This document shows positions 1 through 5,194 of a DNA stretch of 5,309 nucleotides, piece after piece. The notes beneath the pieces were generated by a model. It made no database searches and was not told the origin of the DNA. It was given only the letters and a program-made list of their open reading frames with translations. Both the position numbers and the translations under genes were made by a program. Origin of the DNA: an uncultured Rikenellaceae bacterium (GTDB lineage Bacteria > Bacteroidota > Bacteroidia > Bacteroidales > Rikenellaceae); NCBI GenBank assembly GCA_947038135.1, contig CAMQVM010000137.1, positions 1 to 5,309 of the forward strand, in the 5' to 3' direction. The number at the start of each line of letters is the position of its first letter. Position 1 is the stretch's first letter.

Positions 1-35
1 AAGGTCTAAAAGAGCAAGGTGCGCTTTTAGACCTT
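1..35. repeat. Long hairpin-forming inverted repeat inside the coding sequence
   Basis: Perfect 12-nt arms AAGGTCTAAAAG (1-12) and CTTTTAGACCTT (24-35) are extended, after one A/G mismatch, by GCA (14-16) pairing with TGC (20-22) around an AGG loop. That gives 15 base pairs in 35 nt. It lies inside the probable GH20 reading frame, which reads through it without interruption (codons 53-64). It touches the window edge, so it may be part of something larger that I cannot see. Confidence 0.75.
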
Positions 36-192
36 CATTGTAAATAATTTTCGTTTTATGGGTTACTGTAAATTCTGAAGAAGTCACTTCCATAACTCTA
101 GGTTTTGGAATTACCTGAATATTCTCTTTAGCGAAAATATTTGTTGTGCTCATCAGTAGCGCAATCGGTAGGATCATAGTTTTAAATCTCAT
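1..192 (-). CDS. N-terminal fragment of an exported protein, probable GH20 beta-N-acetylhexosaminidase
   Basis: Only the first 64 codons are present; the reading frame is open to the window edge. The protein starts MRFKT, followed by a hydrophobic stretch (about residues 6-20) ending in IFA at 19-21, a good signal peptidase I site, so it is predicted to be exported. The mature start reads VIPKPRVMEV (residues 27-36), followed by FTVTHKTKIIYNEG. This pattern of I-P-K-P, then a valine/glutamate strand, then F-T-x-T-x-x-T-x-I, is typical of the small N-terminal GH20b domain that precedes the catalytic barrel in beta-N-acetylhexosaminidases, which remove terminal GlcNAc/GalNAc from glycans. The catalytic Asp-Glu pair lies outside the window, so activity cannot be judged. 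Met1 was chosen over Met6 and Met14 because it supplies the positively charged n-region and follows a promoter at a suitable distance. The family call is from pattern memory; another secreted glycan-active protein with the same fold is possible. Confidence 0.7.
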   Translation of the reverse strand, partial: MRFKTMILPIALLMSTTNIFAKENIQVIPKPRVMEVTSSEFTVTHKTKIIYNEGLKAHLALLDL

Positions 193-229
193 TTGTCTCA
201 GTTTTGATTAATACATACTTGTGTTGATG

Positions 230-261
230 CAAAAGTAGTAAATATCAACCTTAAAACCAAA
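230..261 (-). promoter_or_regulatory. Bacteroidota-type promoter for the GH20-like gene
   Basis: Read on the minus strand, TTTG (261-258) is followed by 20 nt and then TACTTTTG (237-230). This matches the Bacteroidota consensus TTTG-N19-21-TAnnTTTG. Transcription would start near position 223, leaving a leader of about 30 nt before the ATG at 192. The same -7 octamer occurs upstream of the FKBP gene. Confidence 0.75.
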
Positions 262-340
262 TATTGTGATTAAATATATCTATTAGTGTTATTTTTGTTA
301 AATACTGCATTTATAATTGCTATTTATGTGTCAATGTAAA

Positions 341-370
341 GTTGGTGGTGTGTAAATTAAATTATCTTTG
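341..370 (+). promoter_or_regulatory. Possible orphan plus-strand promoter
   Basis: GTTG (341-344), an 18-nt spacer and TATCTTTG (363-370) resemble a Bacteroidota promoter pointing right. The -33 element and spacing are slightly off consensus. No reading frame follows before the convergent FKBP gene, so it is either a chance match in AT-rich DNA or drives a short non-coding RNA ending near the hairpin at 556-587. Confidence 0.3.
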
Positions 371-454
371 AGCATTATCACCTTTACATTTCAATTCAGC
401 TTTCAAAAAATAGATGAGTTAATTGTTTAGCAACTACATATATTTATTGTTATT

Positions 455-486
455 TAGTAGTATCAAAAACTACTAGCATCAAAAAC
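455..486. repeat. Small hairpin overlapping a 13-nt direct repeat
   Basis: TAGTAGT (455-461) and ACTACTA (469-475) are perfect 7-nt inverted arms around a 7-nt loop. The segment TAGTATCAAAAAC (458-470) is repeated as TAGCATCAAAAAC (474-486), with one mismatch at a 16-nt period. The function is unknown and it may be chance in AT-rich DNA. Confidence 0.45.
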
Positions 487-555
487 CTCACCATTTATAT
501 ATTTTTACGTGTGAATAAATTACTATTGTCAAATAACAGTAAATTATCACAAAAA

Positions 556-587
556 AACGCCCTTTAGACATCAGTCTAAAGGGCGTT
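556..587 (-). terminator. Strong intrinsic terminator after the FKBP gene
   Basis: A perfect 14-bp stem (556-569 with 574-587) closes a 4-nt loop and has a GC-rich GGGCG core. On the minus strand it is followed by a run of seven T residues, two of them within the stem. It begins 19 nt past the FKBP stop codon. On the plus strand the stem is followed by TATATATG rather than a T run, so it should work mainly leftward. It probably ends the whole minus-strand gene group. Confidence 0.92.
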
Positions 588-606
588 ATATATGTAAAGT
601 AAGTGA

Positions 607-1296
607 TTACTTAACTTCAACTCCAGCAGCAGGTGCTTCAGTAATATCTACAAGCTCAACTTCAAACATTCTCAAAGCGTCACCATAACCAAGGTTACGA
701 GGAATCATAAGTTTAATCTTACCACCTTTACCAATCAGCTGTACACCCTCAGTGAATCCAGGAATAAAGTTGTTTAGTGCAAGTACCATAGGCTTATTGT
801 CATTTTTCTCAGAAGAGTCAAATACAGTACCATCAATGAATGTACCAGTGTAAAGCACAGATACAGTATCTGTTGCTAGTGGCATAGTTGAAGCATCACC
901 AGCTTCAATAATTTCATACATAAGACCAGACTCAGTAGTTATGATATCTGAGCTTTTAGCCTTAGCTTTCTCAACAAAAGTAGCCTCTGCTGCCATATCT
1001 TTTGCAGGCTTGATGTTAGTGATGTAGTTCGAAAGAACTGCATTGATCTCTTCATCAGTCATTAGAGACTCTGCACCATTAATAATGCTATTAGCTACAC
1101 CAGTACTTGTTGCGAAGCTAAAGTCACTACTGCTAGCACCCATTTGACTTTTAATGTTTTTACCCATCATTACGCCATAAGCGTAAGAGACAGAGTCTTG
1201 AGCATTAGAGATAGTTTTCATCTCTGTAAATTGACCACCACCACATGAGCTAAGTCCTAAAACTGCAATAGCAGTTCCAAATAATACGTTTTTCAT
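607..1296 (-). CDS. FKBP-type peptidyl-prolyl cis-trans isomerase lipoprotein
   Basis: Predicted 229-residue lipid-anchored peptidyl-prolyl isomerase that would assist folding of envelope proteins. The lipobox LSSC places the lipidated Cys at residue 18. The following GGGQ shows no K-D/E-type surface-export signal, so a periplasm-facing anchor is more likely. Residues about 33-115 resemble the helical FKBP_N dimerisation region of FkpA/Mip proteins (VSYAYGVMMGKNIKS at 36-50). Residues about 120-218 form the FKBP domain, with LYTGTFIDGTVFDSS (148-162), FIPGFTEG (177-184) and LMIPRNLGYGD (196-206). By alignment to FKBP12, pocket residues Y149, F159, D160 and Y204 are kept, while Trp59 is Phe181 and Phe46 is Met170. 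Oddly, only six residues separate Y204 from F211 in the final strand, so the usual 80s loop is missing; the reading frame is intact here. The ATG at 1296 is chosen for the signal peptide. Family assignment is certain; full isomerase activity is less so. Confidence 0.95.
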   Translation of the reverse strand: MKNVLFGTAIAVLGLSSCGGGQFTEMKTISNAQDSVSYAYGVMMGKNIKSQMGASSSDFSFATSTGVANSIINGAESLMTDEEINAVLSNYITNIKPAKDMAAEATFVEKAKAKSSDIITTESGLMYEIIEAGDASTMPLATDTVSVLYTGTFIDGTVFDSSEKNDNKPMVLALNNFIPGFTEGVQLIGKGGKIKLMIPRNLGYGDALRMFEVELVDITEAPAAGVEVK

Positions 1297-1364
1297 CTTG
1301 TTATAATTAATTTTTAAAATTTAATTTTTTTTGTTCAGCCTAAATACTTTTAATACTTAATCTG

Positions 1365-1372
1365 CAAAAGTA
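1365..1372 (-). promoter_or_regulatory. Bacteroidota -7 element upstream of the FKBP gene
   Basis: The minus strand reads TACTTTTG, identical to the -7 octamer of the GH20-like gene's promoter. It would give a leader of about 60 nt before the ATG at 1296. No good TTTG sits 19-21 nt upstream, so the -33 half is weak. A second -7 match, TATTTTTG (1432-1425), lies next to the gltX stop and also lacks a -33 partner. Confidence 0.5.
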
Positions 1373-1437
1373 GTTATTTTTTATAAACTTTAACTATCTT
1401 TTGCAAAATTTATACCAATAATATCAAAAATAGCTGT

Positions 1438-2961
1438 TTAAAGCGTCTTTAATGCCATGTCAAGTCGGCTTAAAGTCTCCTTTTTACCTAGTATCTCAAT
1501 AATATCAAACATACTCGGACCTTTACTTTCTCCTACAATAGCTAGTCGGAAACTGTTCATCACTCCTCCCATACCTAGTCCACTCTCTTTGATATATCCA
1601 TGTACCAATGCTTCACAATCGGCAGCTACAATAGTATCGCAATTATTAACGATATCACGTATCACTTTTATTGCATTAGGGTTATCATTTTTCCAAAATT
1701 TAGCCACTGCCTTATCGTCGTAAGATGTTGGTGCAGTGAAAAAGTATGATGCCAAGCCCCAAAAATCGGTTATTAGTGATGCTCTATCTTTCACTAAACC
1801 TATAACTTTTGCTGCTAAGTCTAAAGATACCTCTACGCCATTAGCGCTACATATAGGTAAAAATAACTCTGCTAATTGGGTATTATCTGCTGCTTTTATA
1901 TATTGTGCGTTAAACCATTTTGCCTTTTCTGGGTCGAAACGTGAGCCTGACTTGCCACACTTTTCAATAGAAAAAAGCTCGGTCATCTGCTCAATTGTCA
2001 TTATCTCTTGATCATTGCCTGGGTTCCATCCTAGCAGCGATAACATATTTATAAATGCCTCAGGCAGGTACCCATCTTCTTTATATCCACGTGCTGTTTC
2101 TCCATCTGGAGCAGTCCAAAATAGAGGAAACACAGGAAATCCAAGCTTGTCGCCATCACGCTTGCTTAGCTTACCTTTGCCATCGGGCTTTAATAGAAGC
2201 GGCAGGTGTGCAAATATTGGTTGCGAGTCGCTCCATCCTAGTGCTTCATATAGCATATAATGTAGGGGTAGAGATGGTAGCCACTCTTCGCCACGAATAA
2301 CGTGTGATATCTCCATAAGGTGGTCATCTACAATATTTGCAAGGTGGTAGGTTGGTAGCAGGTCTGCGGCTTTATATAACACCTTGTCGTCTAGTGTTGA
2401 GCTGTTAACTACAACATTGCCACGTACAATATCATTCATCTTTATCTCATGGTTTTCAGGCATCTTAAACCTTACGACCCAATGGTTGCAGCTTTTTAGG
2501 AGCTCTTCAACCTCGTTTGCTGGTAGAGATAAAGAGGTTTTTAGCTTTGTGCGTATCTCGTAGTTGTATGCAAATGTTTTTCCTTCTGCCTCATACTCCG
2601 AGCGTATAGCCGTAAGCTCTTCAGATGTATCAAATGCATAGTATGCCCACCCTTTAGCTACAAGCTCTTGCGCATATTTCAAATATATCTCTTTGCGTTC
2701 GCTTTGGCGATATGGAGCGTGTGGTCCACCAACAGAAACACCCTCATCTATATTGATACCACACCATTTTAGTGAGTTGATAATATAATCTTCGGCACCA
2801 GCAACAAATCGTTGTGAGTCGGTATCTTCTATTCTTAATATAAAATCTCCTCCGTGTTGACGTGCAAAGAGGTAGTTGTATAGTGCAGTACGAACACCGC
2901 CAATATGTAAAGCACCAGTAGGACTTGGGGCAAAACGAACTCTAACTTTTCTTTCTAACAT
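1438..2961 (-). CDS. gltX: Glutamyl-tRNA synthetase
   Basis: Class I aminoacyl-tRNA synthetase that joins glutamate to its tRNA using ATP in the cytoplasm. The 507-residue product has the N-terminal Rossmann catalytic fold with FAPSPTG (10-16) and the HIGH-type motif HIGG (19-22), the RIEDTD segment (43-48), the VIRGEEW segment (221-227) and the KMSKS-type motif KLSKR (264-268). The C-terminal part, from about 330 on, is the helical anticodon-binding region. After KLSKR it carries GFPVFPLFW (274-282), a segment I associate with Bacteroidota enzymes and a useful lineage marker. The region equivalent to the E. coli zinc site (around 104-140) has no cysteines, so no zinc is expected. The length is normal. 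The ATG at 2961 lies eight codons before FAPSPTG, as is typical. No clear promoter lies in the 67-nt gap upstream, which suggests cotranscription with tag. No intrinsic terminator is evident downstream. Confidence 0.98.
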   Translation of the reverse strand: MLERKVRVRFAPSPTGALHIGGVRTALYNYLFARQHGGDFILRIEDTDSQRFVAGAEDYIINSLKWCGINIDEGVSVGGPHAPYRQSERKEIYLKYAQELVAKGWAYYAFDTSEELTAIRSEYEAEGKTFAYNYEIRTKLKTSLSLPANEVEELLKSCNHWVVRFKMPENHEIKMNDIVRGNVVVNSSTLDDKVLYKAADLLPTYHLANIVDDHLMEISHVIRGEEWLPSLPLHYMLYEALGWSDSQPIFAHLPLLLKPDGKGKLSKRDGDKLGFPVFPLFWTAPDGETARGYKEDGYLPEAFINMLSLLGWNPGNDQEIMTIEQMTELFSIEKCGKSGSRFDPEKAKWFNAQYIKAADNTQLAELFLPICSANGVEVSLDLAAKVIGLVKDRASLITDFWGLASYFFTAPTSYDDKAVAKFWKNDNPNAIKVIRDIVNNCDTIVAADCEALVHGYIKESGLGMGGVMNSFRLAIVGESKGPSMFDIIEILGKKETLSRLDMALKTL

Positions 2962-3028
2962 AAATAATCAAATAAACTTAAATAATTCTTTGTGAAATAT
3001 AAATTTATATACTTTATAATTGTAGGCT

Positions 3029-3604
3029 CTATTTTACAGAGTCTTCAGATTGCTGGCGTATATACCACAATGGTTTTAGCGCTAATACCTTATTATATAT
3101 AGGGCAGTTTTCGGCGTGCGCACCTTTTAAATACCCAGTGCTTACTAAAAACTCATTAACTATTTCGCCACCAGTAAACTTAAAAGATTTCTTAAATATC
3201 GAAACCCACTCTTTTATACTCTTAGTACCTTGAGAGTCTAGCCAGCTTTTAAATGACCCAAACTCTTTTTGTATGCCTAAAATTACATTGGCGTTGAGTA
3301 TTGCGGCTTTCACCTTCAAACGGTTCCTTATTATACCTGCATCTGATAACAGCCTAGCCTCATCTTCGGCGGTGTAATTTGCAATGCTTTTTATATCAAA
3401 ATTGCTATATGCTGTTTTAAAGCTTTGCTCTTTTTTTAATATAGTAAGCCAGCTTAGTCCTGCTTGGTTTATCTCTAAAATAAGTCGCCCAAATAGCTCA
3501 TTATCATTACTTATAGGGTAACCATAATGTTTGTCATGGTACTCTTTGTGAAGCTCTATTCCCGAGTCTGTTGATGTTTCTGTATATTCACAGTATAATG
3601 ACAT
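3029..3604 (-). CDS. tag: DNA-3-methyladenine glycosylase I
   Basis: Base-excision repair enzyme of the TagI family (helix-hairpin-helix superfamily) that removes 3-methyladenine from alkylated DNA. At 191 residues it is close to the usual length. The zinc-snap ligands of E. coli Tag (Cys4, His17, His175, Cys179) correspond to Cys5, His23, His163 and Cys167, so both ends of the protein are intact. The catalytic-pocket glutamate (E. coli Glu38) is Glu44 in LEINQAGLSW (43-52), with Trp52 matching Trp46. DAGIIRNR (88-95) is another family hallmark. Compared with E. coli, pocket residues Trp6, Tyr13 and Trp21 appear as Tyr7, His19 and Tyr27. The region between about 112 and 145 is shorter and reads FKFTGGEIVNEF near its end. 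I believe this is a recognised side branch of the family, so substrate preference may differ slightly. It lies 98 nt after ychF and 67 nt before gltX, with no visible promoter of its own. Confidence 0.93.
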   Translation of the reverse strand: MSLYCEYTETSTDSGIELHKEYHDKHYGYPISNDNELFGRLILEINQAGLSWLTILKKEQSFKTAYSNFDIKSIANYTAEDEARLLSDAGIIRNRLKVKAAILNANVILGIQKEFGSFKSWLDSQGTKSIKEWVSIFKKSFKFTGGEIVNEFLVSTGYLKGAHAENCPIYNKVLALKPLWYIRQQSEDSVK

Positions 3605-3639
3605 AATTTAGCTGTTTTATCCGCTTTATTAGTTTAGCA

Positions 3640-3688
3640 GTTATTAGCAGAGCGAAAGGTTTGTACTTTACGCTCTGCCAGTAATAAC
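3640..3688. repeat. Interrupted long hairpin between ychF and tag
   Basis: The arms GTTATTA + GCAGAGCG + AAAG (3640-3658) pair with CTTT + CGCTCTGC + TAATAAC (3666-3688). There is a 7-nt loop, a single bulged A (3670) and a 3-nt bulge (3679-3681), making 19 base pairs in 49 nt. It starts 14 nt after the ychF stop codon. There is no T run on either side, so it is not a standard intrinsic terminator; a transcript-processing or 3'-end-protecting structure is a reasonable guess. Confidence 0.7.
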
Positions 3689-3702
3689 CTATTAATATAG
3701 TG

Positions 3703-4803
3703 TTATACGTTGAATCTAAAGTGCATAATATCGCCATCTTGAACAACATACTCTTTGCCCTCAACACCAATTTTACCATTATCTCTACAAGCCGACTCGC
3801 TGCCAAGCTTTATATAGTCGTCGTACTTGATAACCTCGGCACGAATAAATCCACGCTCAAAGTCTGAGTGAATAACACCTGCTGCACCTGGGGCTTTTGT
3901 GCCTTTGATATATGTCCAAGCGTGTGTCTCTTTCTCGCCCGTAGTGAAGTATGTTTCTAGGTTAAGCAGTGAGTAAGCAGCCTTTATAAGGCGACCAACA
4001 CCCGACTCGCTAAGTCCAATCTCCTCTAAAAACATCTGACGCTCTTCGTAGGTCTCTAGCTCCGATATCTCCGACTCGATAGCTGCTGCAACAACAATAA
4101 CTTGCGCATTCTCATCTTTTGTAGCCTCTCTTACCATCTCTACAAATTTGTTACCATCTTTAGCGCAACTCTCCTCGACGTTACATACATAAAGCACTGG
4201 CTTATCTGTAAGTAGGCATAGGTCAGCAGTAAATTTCTTGTCGTCGTCTGACAACTCAACGCTTCTTGCTGATCTTCCTTGTAGTAGAACATCTTTATAT
4301 TTTACAAGTATATCGTAAGTGCGTTTTGCATTTTTGTCGCCGCCAGTTTTCGCCTGCTTTGCCACCTTGCTCATGCGCACCTCTACTGTTTCAAGGTCTT
4401 TTAATTGTAGCTCAGTGTCAATGATTTCTTTGTCACGTACAGGGTTTATTGAGCCATCTACGTGTGTGATATTATCATCTTCAAAGCACCTAAGTACATG
4501 AATAATAGCATCTGTCTCTCTGATATTCGCTAAAAATTTGTTTCCTAGCCCCTCACCTTTAGATGCACCTTTTACTAATCCTGCAATATCTACTATCTCA
4601 ATCGTTGTAGGAACTATTACCTTAGGTTTATCTATTGATGCTAATATGTTTAACCTCTCATCTGGCACTGTTATCACACCAACATTTGGCTCGATAGTAC
4701 AAAAAGGAAAGTTTGCTGCCTGTGCTTTTGCACTTGATAGGCAGTTAAAAAGAGTTGATTTTCCGACGTTAGGGAGTCCTACAATTCCACACTGTAAAGC
4801 CAT
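3703..4803 (-). CDS. ychF: YchF/OLA1-family redox-regulated ATPase
   Basis: Conserved cytoplasmic P-loop protein of the Obg-related YchF family. Members bind ribosomes, hydrolyse ATP in preference to GTP and are linked to stress responses. The 366 residues match the family's usual length of about 363. Visible motifs are the P-loop GLPNVGKS (9-16), the FPFCTIEPN segment (32-40) typical of YchF, and the G3 motif DIAG (72-75), followed by Leu76 where classical GTPases have the catalytic Gln. The G4 position reads NVEE (208-211) in place of NKxD, the change behind ATP preference. His114 matches the position proposed for catalysis in E. coli. The middle part (about 125-200) is the coiled-coil insertion, and about 283-366 is the C-terminal TGS domain. 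The ATG at 4803 is fixed by the P-loop only eight residues later. A good promoter lies 63-94 nt upstream, and this gene probably leads the minus-strand group. Confidence 0.98.
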   Translation of the reverse strand: MALQCGIVGLPNVGKSTLFNCLSSAKAQAANFPFCTIEPNVGVITVPDERLNILASIDKPKVIVPTTIEIVDIAGLVKGASKGEGLGNKFLANIRETDAIIHVLRCFEDDNITHVDGSINPVRDKEIIDTELQLKDLETVEVRMSKVAKQAKTGGDKNAKRTYDILVKYKDVLLQGRSARSVELSDDDKKFTADLCLLTDKPVLYVCNVEESCAKDGNKFVEMVREATKDENAQVIVVAAAIESEISELETYEERQMFLEEIGLSESGVGRLIKAAYSLLNLETYFTTGEKETHAWTYIKGTKAPGAAGVIHSDFERGFIRAEVIKYDDYIKLGSESACRDNGKIGVEGKEYVVQDGDIMHFRFNV

Positions 4804-4865
4804 ATAACTATTTATGATTTTAGGTTTTAATAAACCTGTTAATATTCTTAGTAAGTTTCAATATG

Positions 4866-4897
4866 CAAAGATACAACAATATAGATAATAATCCAAA
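4866..4897 (-). promoter_or_regulatory. Bacteroidota-type promoter for ychF
   Basis: On the minus strand TTTG (4897-4894), a 20-nt spacer and TATCTTTG (4873-4866) give a full match to TTTG-N19-21-TAnnTTTG. The predicted start is near 4859, leaving a leader of about 55 nt before the ATG at 4803. This is the only complete promoter I find upstream of ychF, tag and gltX. Confidence 0.8.
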
Positions 4898-4915
4898 ATA
4901 ATCTTGCTTGTAATG

Positions 4916-4956
4916 GTTGCAAATGGCTGCTTTGTCATTTATGTTGCAAATGCAAC
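4916..4956. promoter_or_regulatory. Operator-like dyad with repeated half-site
   Basis: GTTGCAAATGCAAC (4943-4956) is a perfect dyad of 6-nt arms with a 2-nt spacer. The 10-nt GTTGCAAATG is also present at 4916-4925, 27 nt upstream in the same orientation. The pair lies between two divergent promoters, about 20 nt beyond the ychF -33 element, as would fit a dimeric regulator's binding site. No regulator gene is in the window, so the partner is unknown. Confidence 0.45.
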
Positions 4957-5082
4957 ACTGCCTAATAGCAAAAATTATACTTGTCTTTGAAGCAATGCAC
5001 GCTTTTTTTGAAGGTTTTTTTTGATGCTTTGTCTTTTTAATTTGTATATATATCTAAATTAGTGTAGTACTAAATTATTGAA

Positions 5083-5114
5083 TGTGATAAATTAAATTAT
5101 TTTTCGTATCTTTG
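5083..5114 (+). promoter_or_regulatory. Promoter for the rightward lipoprotein gene
   Basis: TATCTTTG (5107-5114) is an exact Bacteroidota -7 element. With a 20-nt spacer, the -33 position reads TGTG (5083-5086), one mismatch from TTTG. The start would be near 5121, giving a leader of about 74 nt before the ATG at 5195. Confidence 0.65.
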
Positions 5115-5140
5115 TATAATAGTTAGTTTAGCATGATGAT

Positions 5141-5166
5141 AATATGTGTTTCACACTATTTTTTAA
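5141..5166 (+). promoter_or_regulatory. Weak leader hairpin followed by a T run
   Basis: AATATGTGT (5141-5149) pairs with ACACTATT (5153-5160), with one bulged T and a 3-nt loop. The pairing runs straight into TTTTTT (5159-5164). The stem is short and AT-rich, so termination would be weak. Its place between the promoter and start codon of the lipoprotein gene would suit an attenuator or leader structure. Confidence 0.3.
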
Positions 5167-5194
5167 TTAATAAAATAATAACAATACCAAATTT

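Larger units (their letters stand above)
193..606. other. 414-nt AT-rich gap between the FKBP gene and the GH20-like gene
   Basis: No reading frame here looks coding on either strand; the longest ATG-started frames I noticed are only a few codons. It holds the minus-strand promoter of the GH20-like gene (230-261), a possible plus-strand promoter (341-370), a small hairpin overlapping a direct repeat (455-486) and the FKBP terminator (556-587). I find no tRNA or recognisable riboswitch. Confidence 0.7.
4804..5194. other. 391-nt divergent intergenic region between ychF and the lipoprotein gene
   Basis: No coding frame is supported here. It holds back-to-back promoters (4866-4897 leftward, 5083-5114 rightward) separated by about 185 nt. 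Between them are a 14-nt dyad with an upstream half-site (4916-4956) and a stretch with several T runs of five to eight (about 5003-5038). A small AGGTTT/AAACCT hairpin (4822-4837) sits in the ychF leader. Confidence 0.7.

Noticed and set aside
1399..1432. TTTTGCAAAA palindrome and the larger CTATTTTTG/CAAAAGATAG pairing after gltX, considered as a terminator
   Set aside because: The stem is almost all A/T with a bulge, and there is no proper T run after it on the minus strand; it is unlikely to terminate.
1457..2300. Several open frames of about 80-90 codons on the plus strand opposite gltX
   Set aside because: They lie wholly within the certain gltX gene, have no promoter or leader, and their translations are low-complexity Ser/Pro/Leu-rich shadows with no family pattern.
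3588..3806. A 72-codon minus-strand frame spanning the ychF/tag junction
   Set aside because: It overlaps the conserved ychF TGS end and runs through the intergenic hairpin; the translation shows no domain and no upstream signal, so it is chance.
4319..4807. Plus-strand open frames of 60 and 89 codons opposite ychF
   Set aside because: They are antisense to conserved ychF coding sequence, including the P-loop; the translations show no domain, and the longer one ends right at the ychF start region without its own signals.
4991..5009. AAGC/GCTT mini-stem followed by a run of seven T residues, terminator-like on the plus strand
   Set aside because: The stem is only four base pairs, and no rightward gene lies upstream that would need a terminator.
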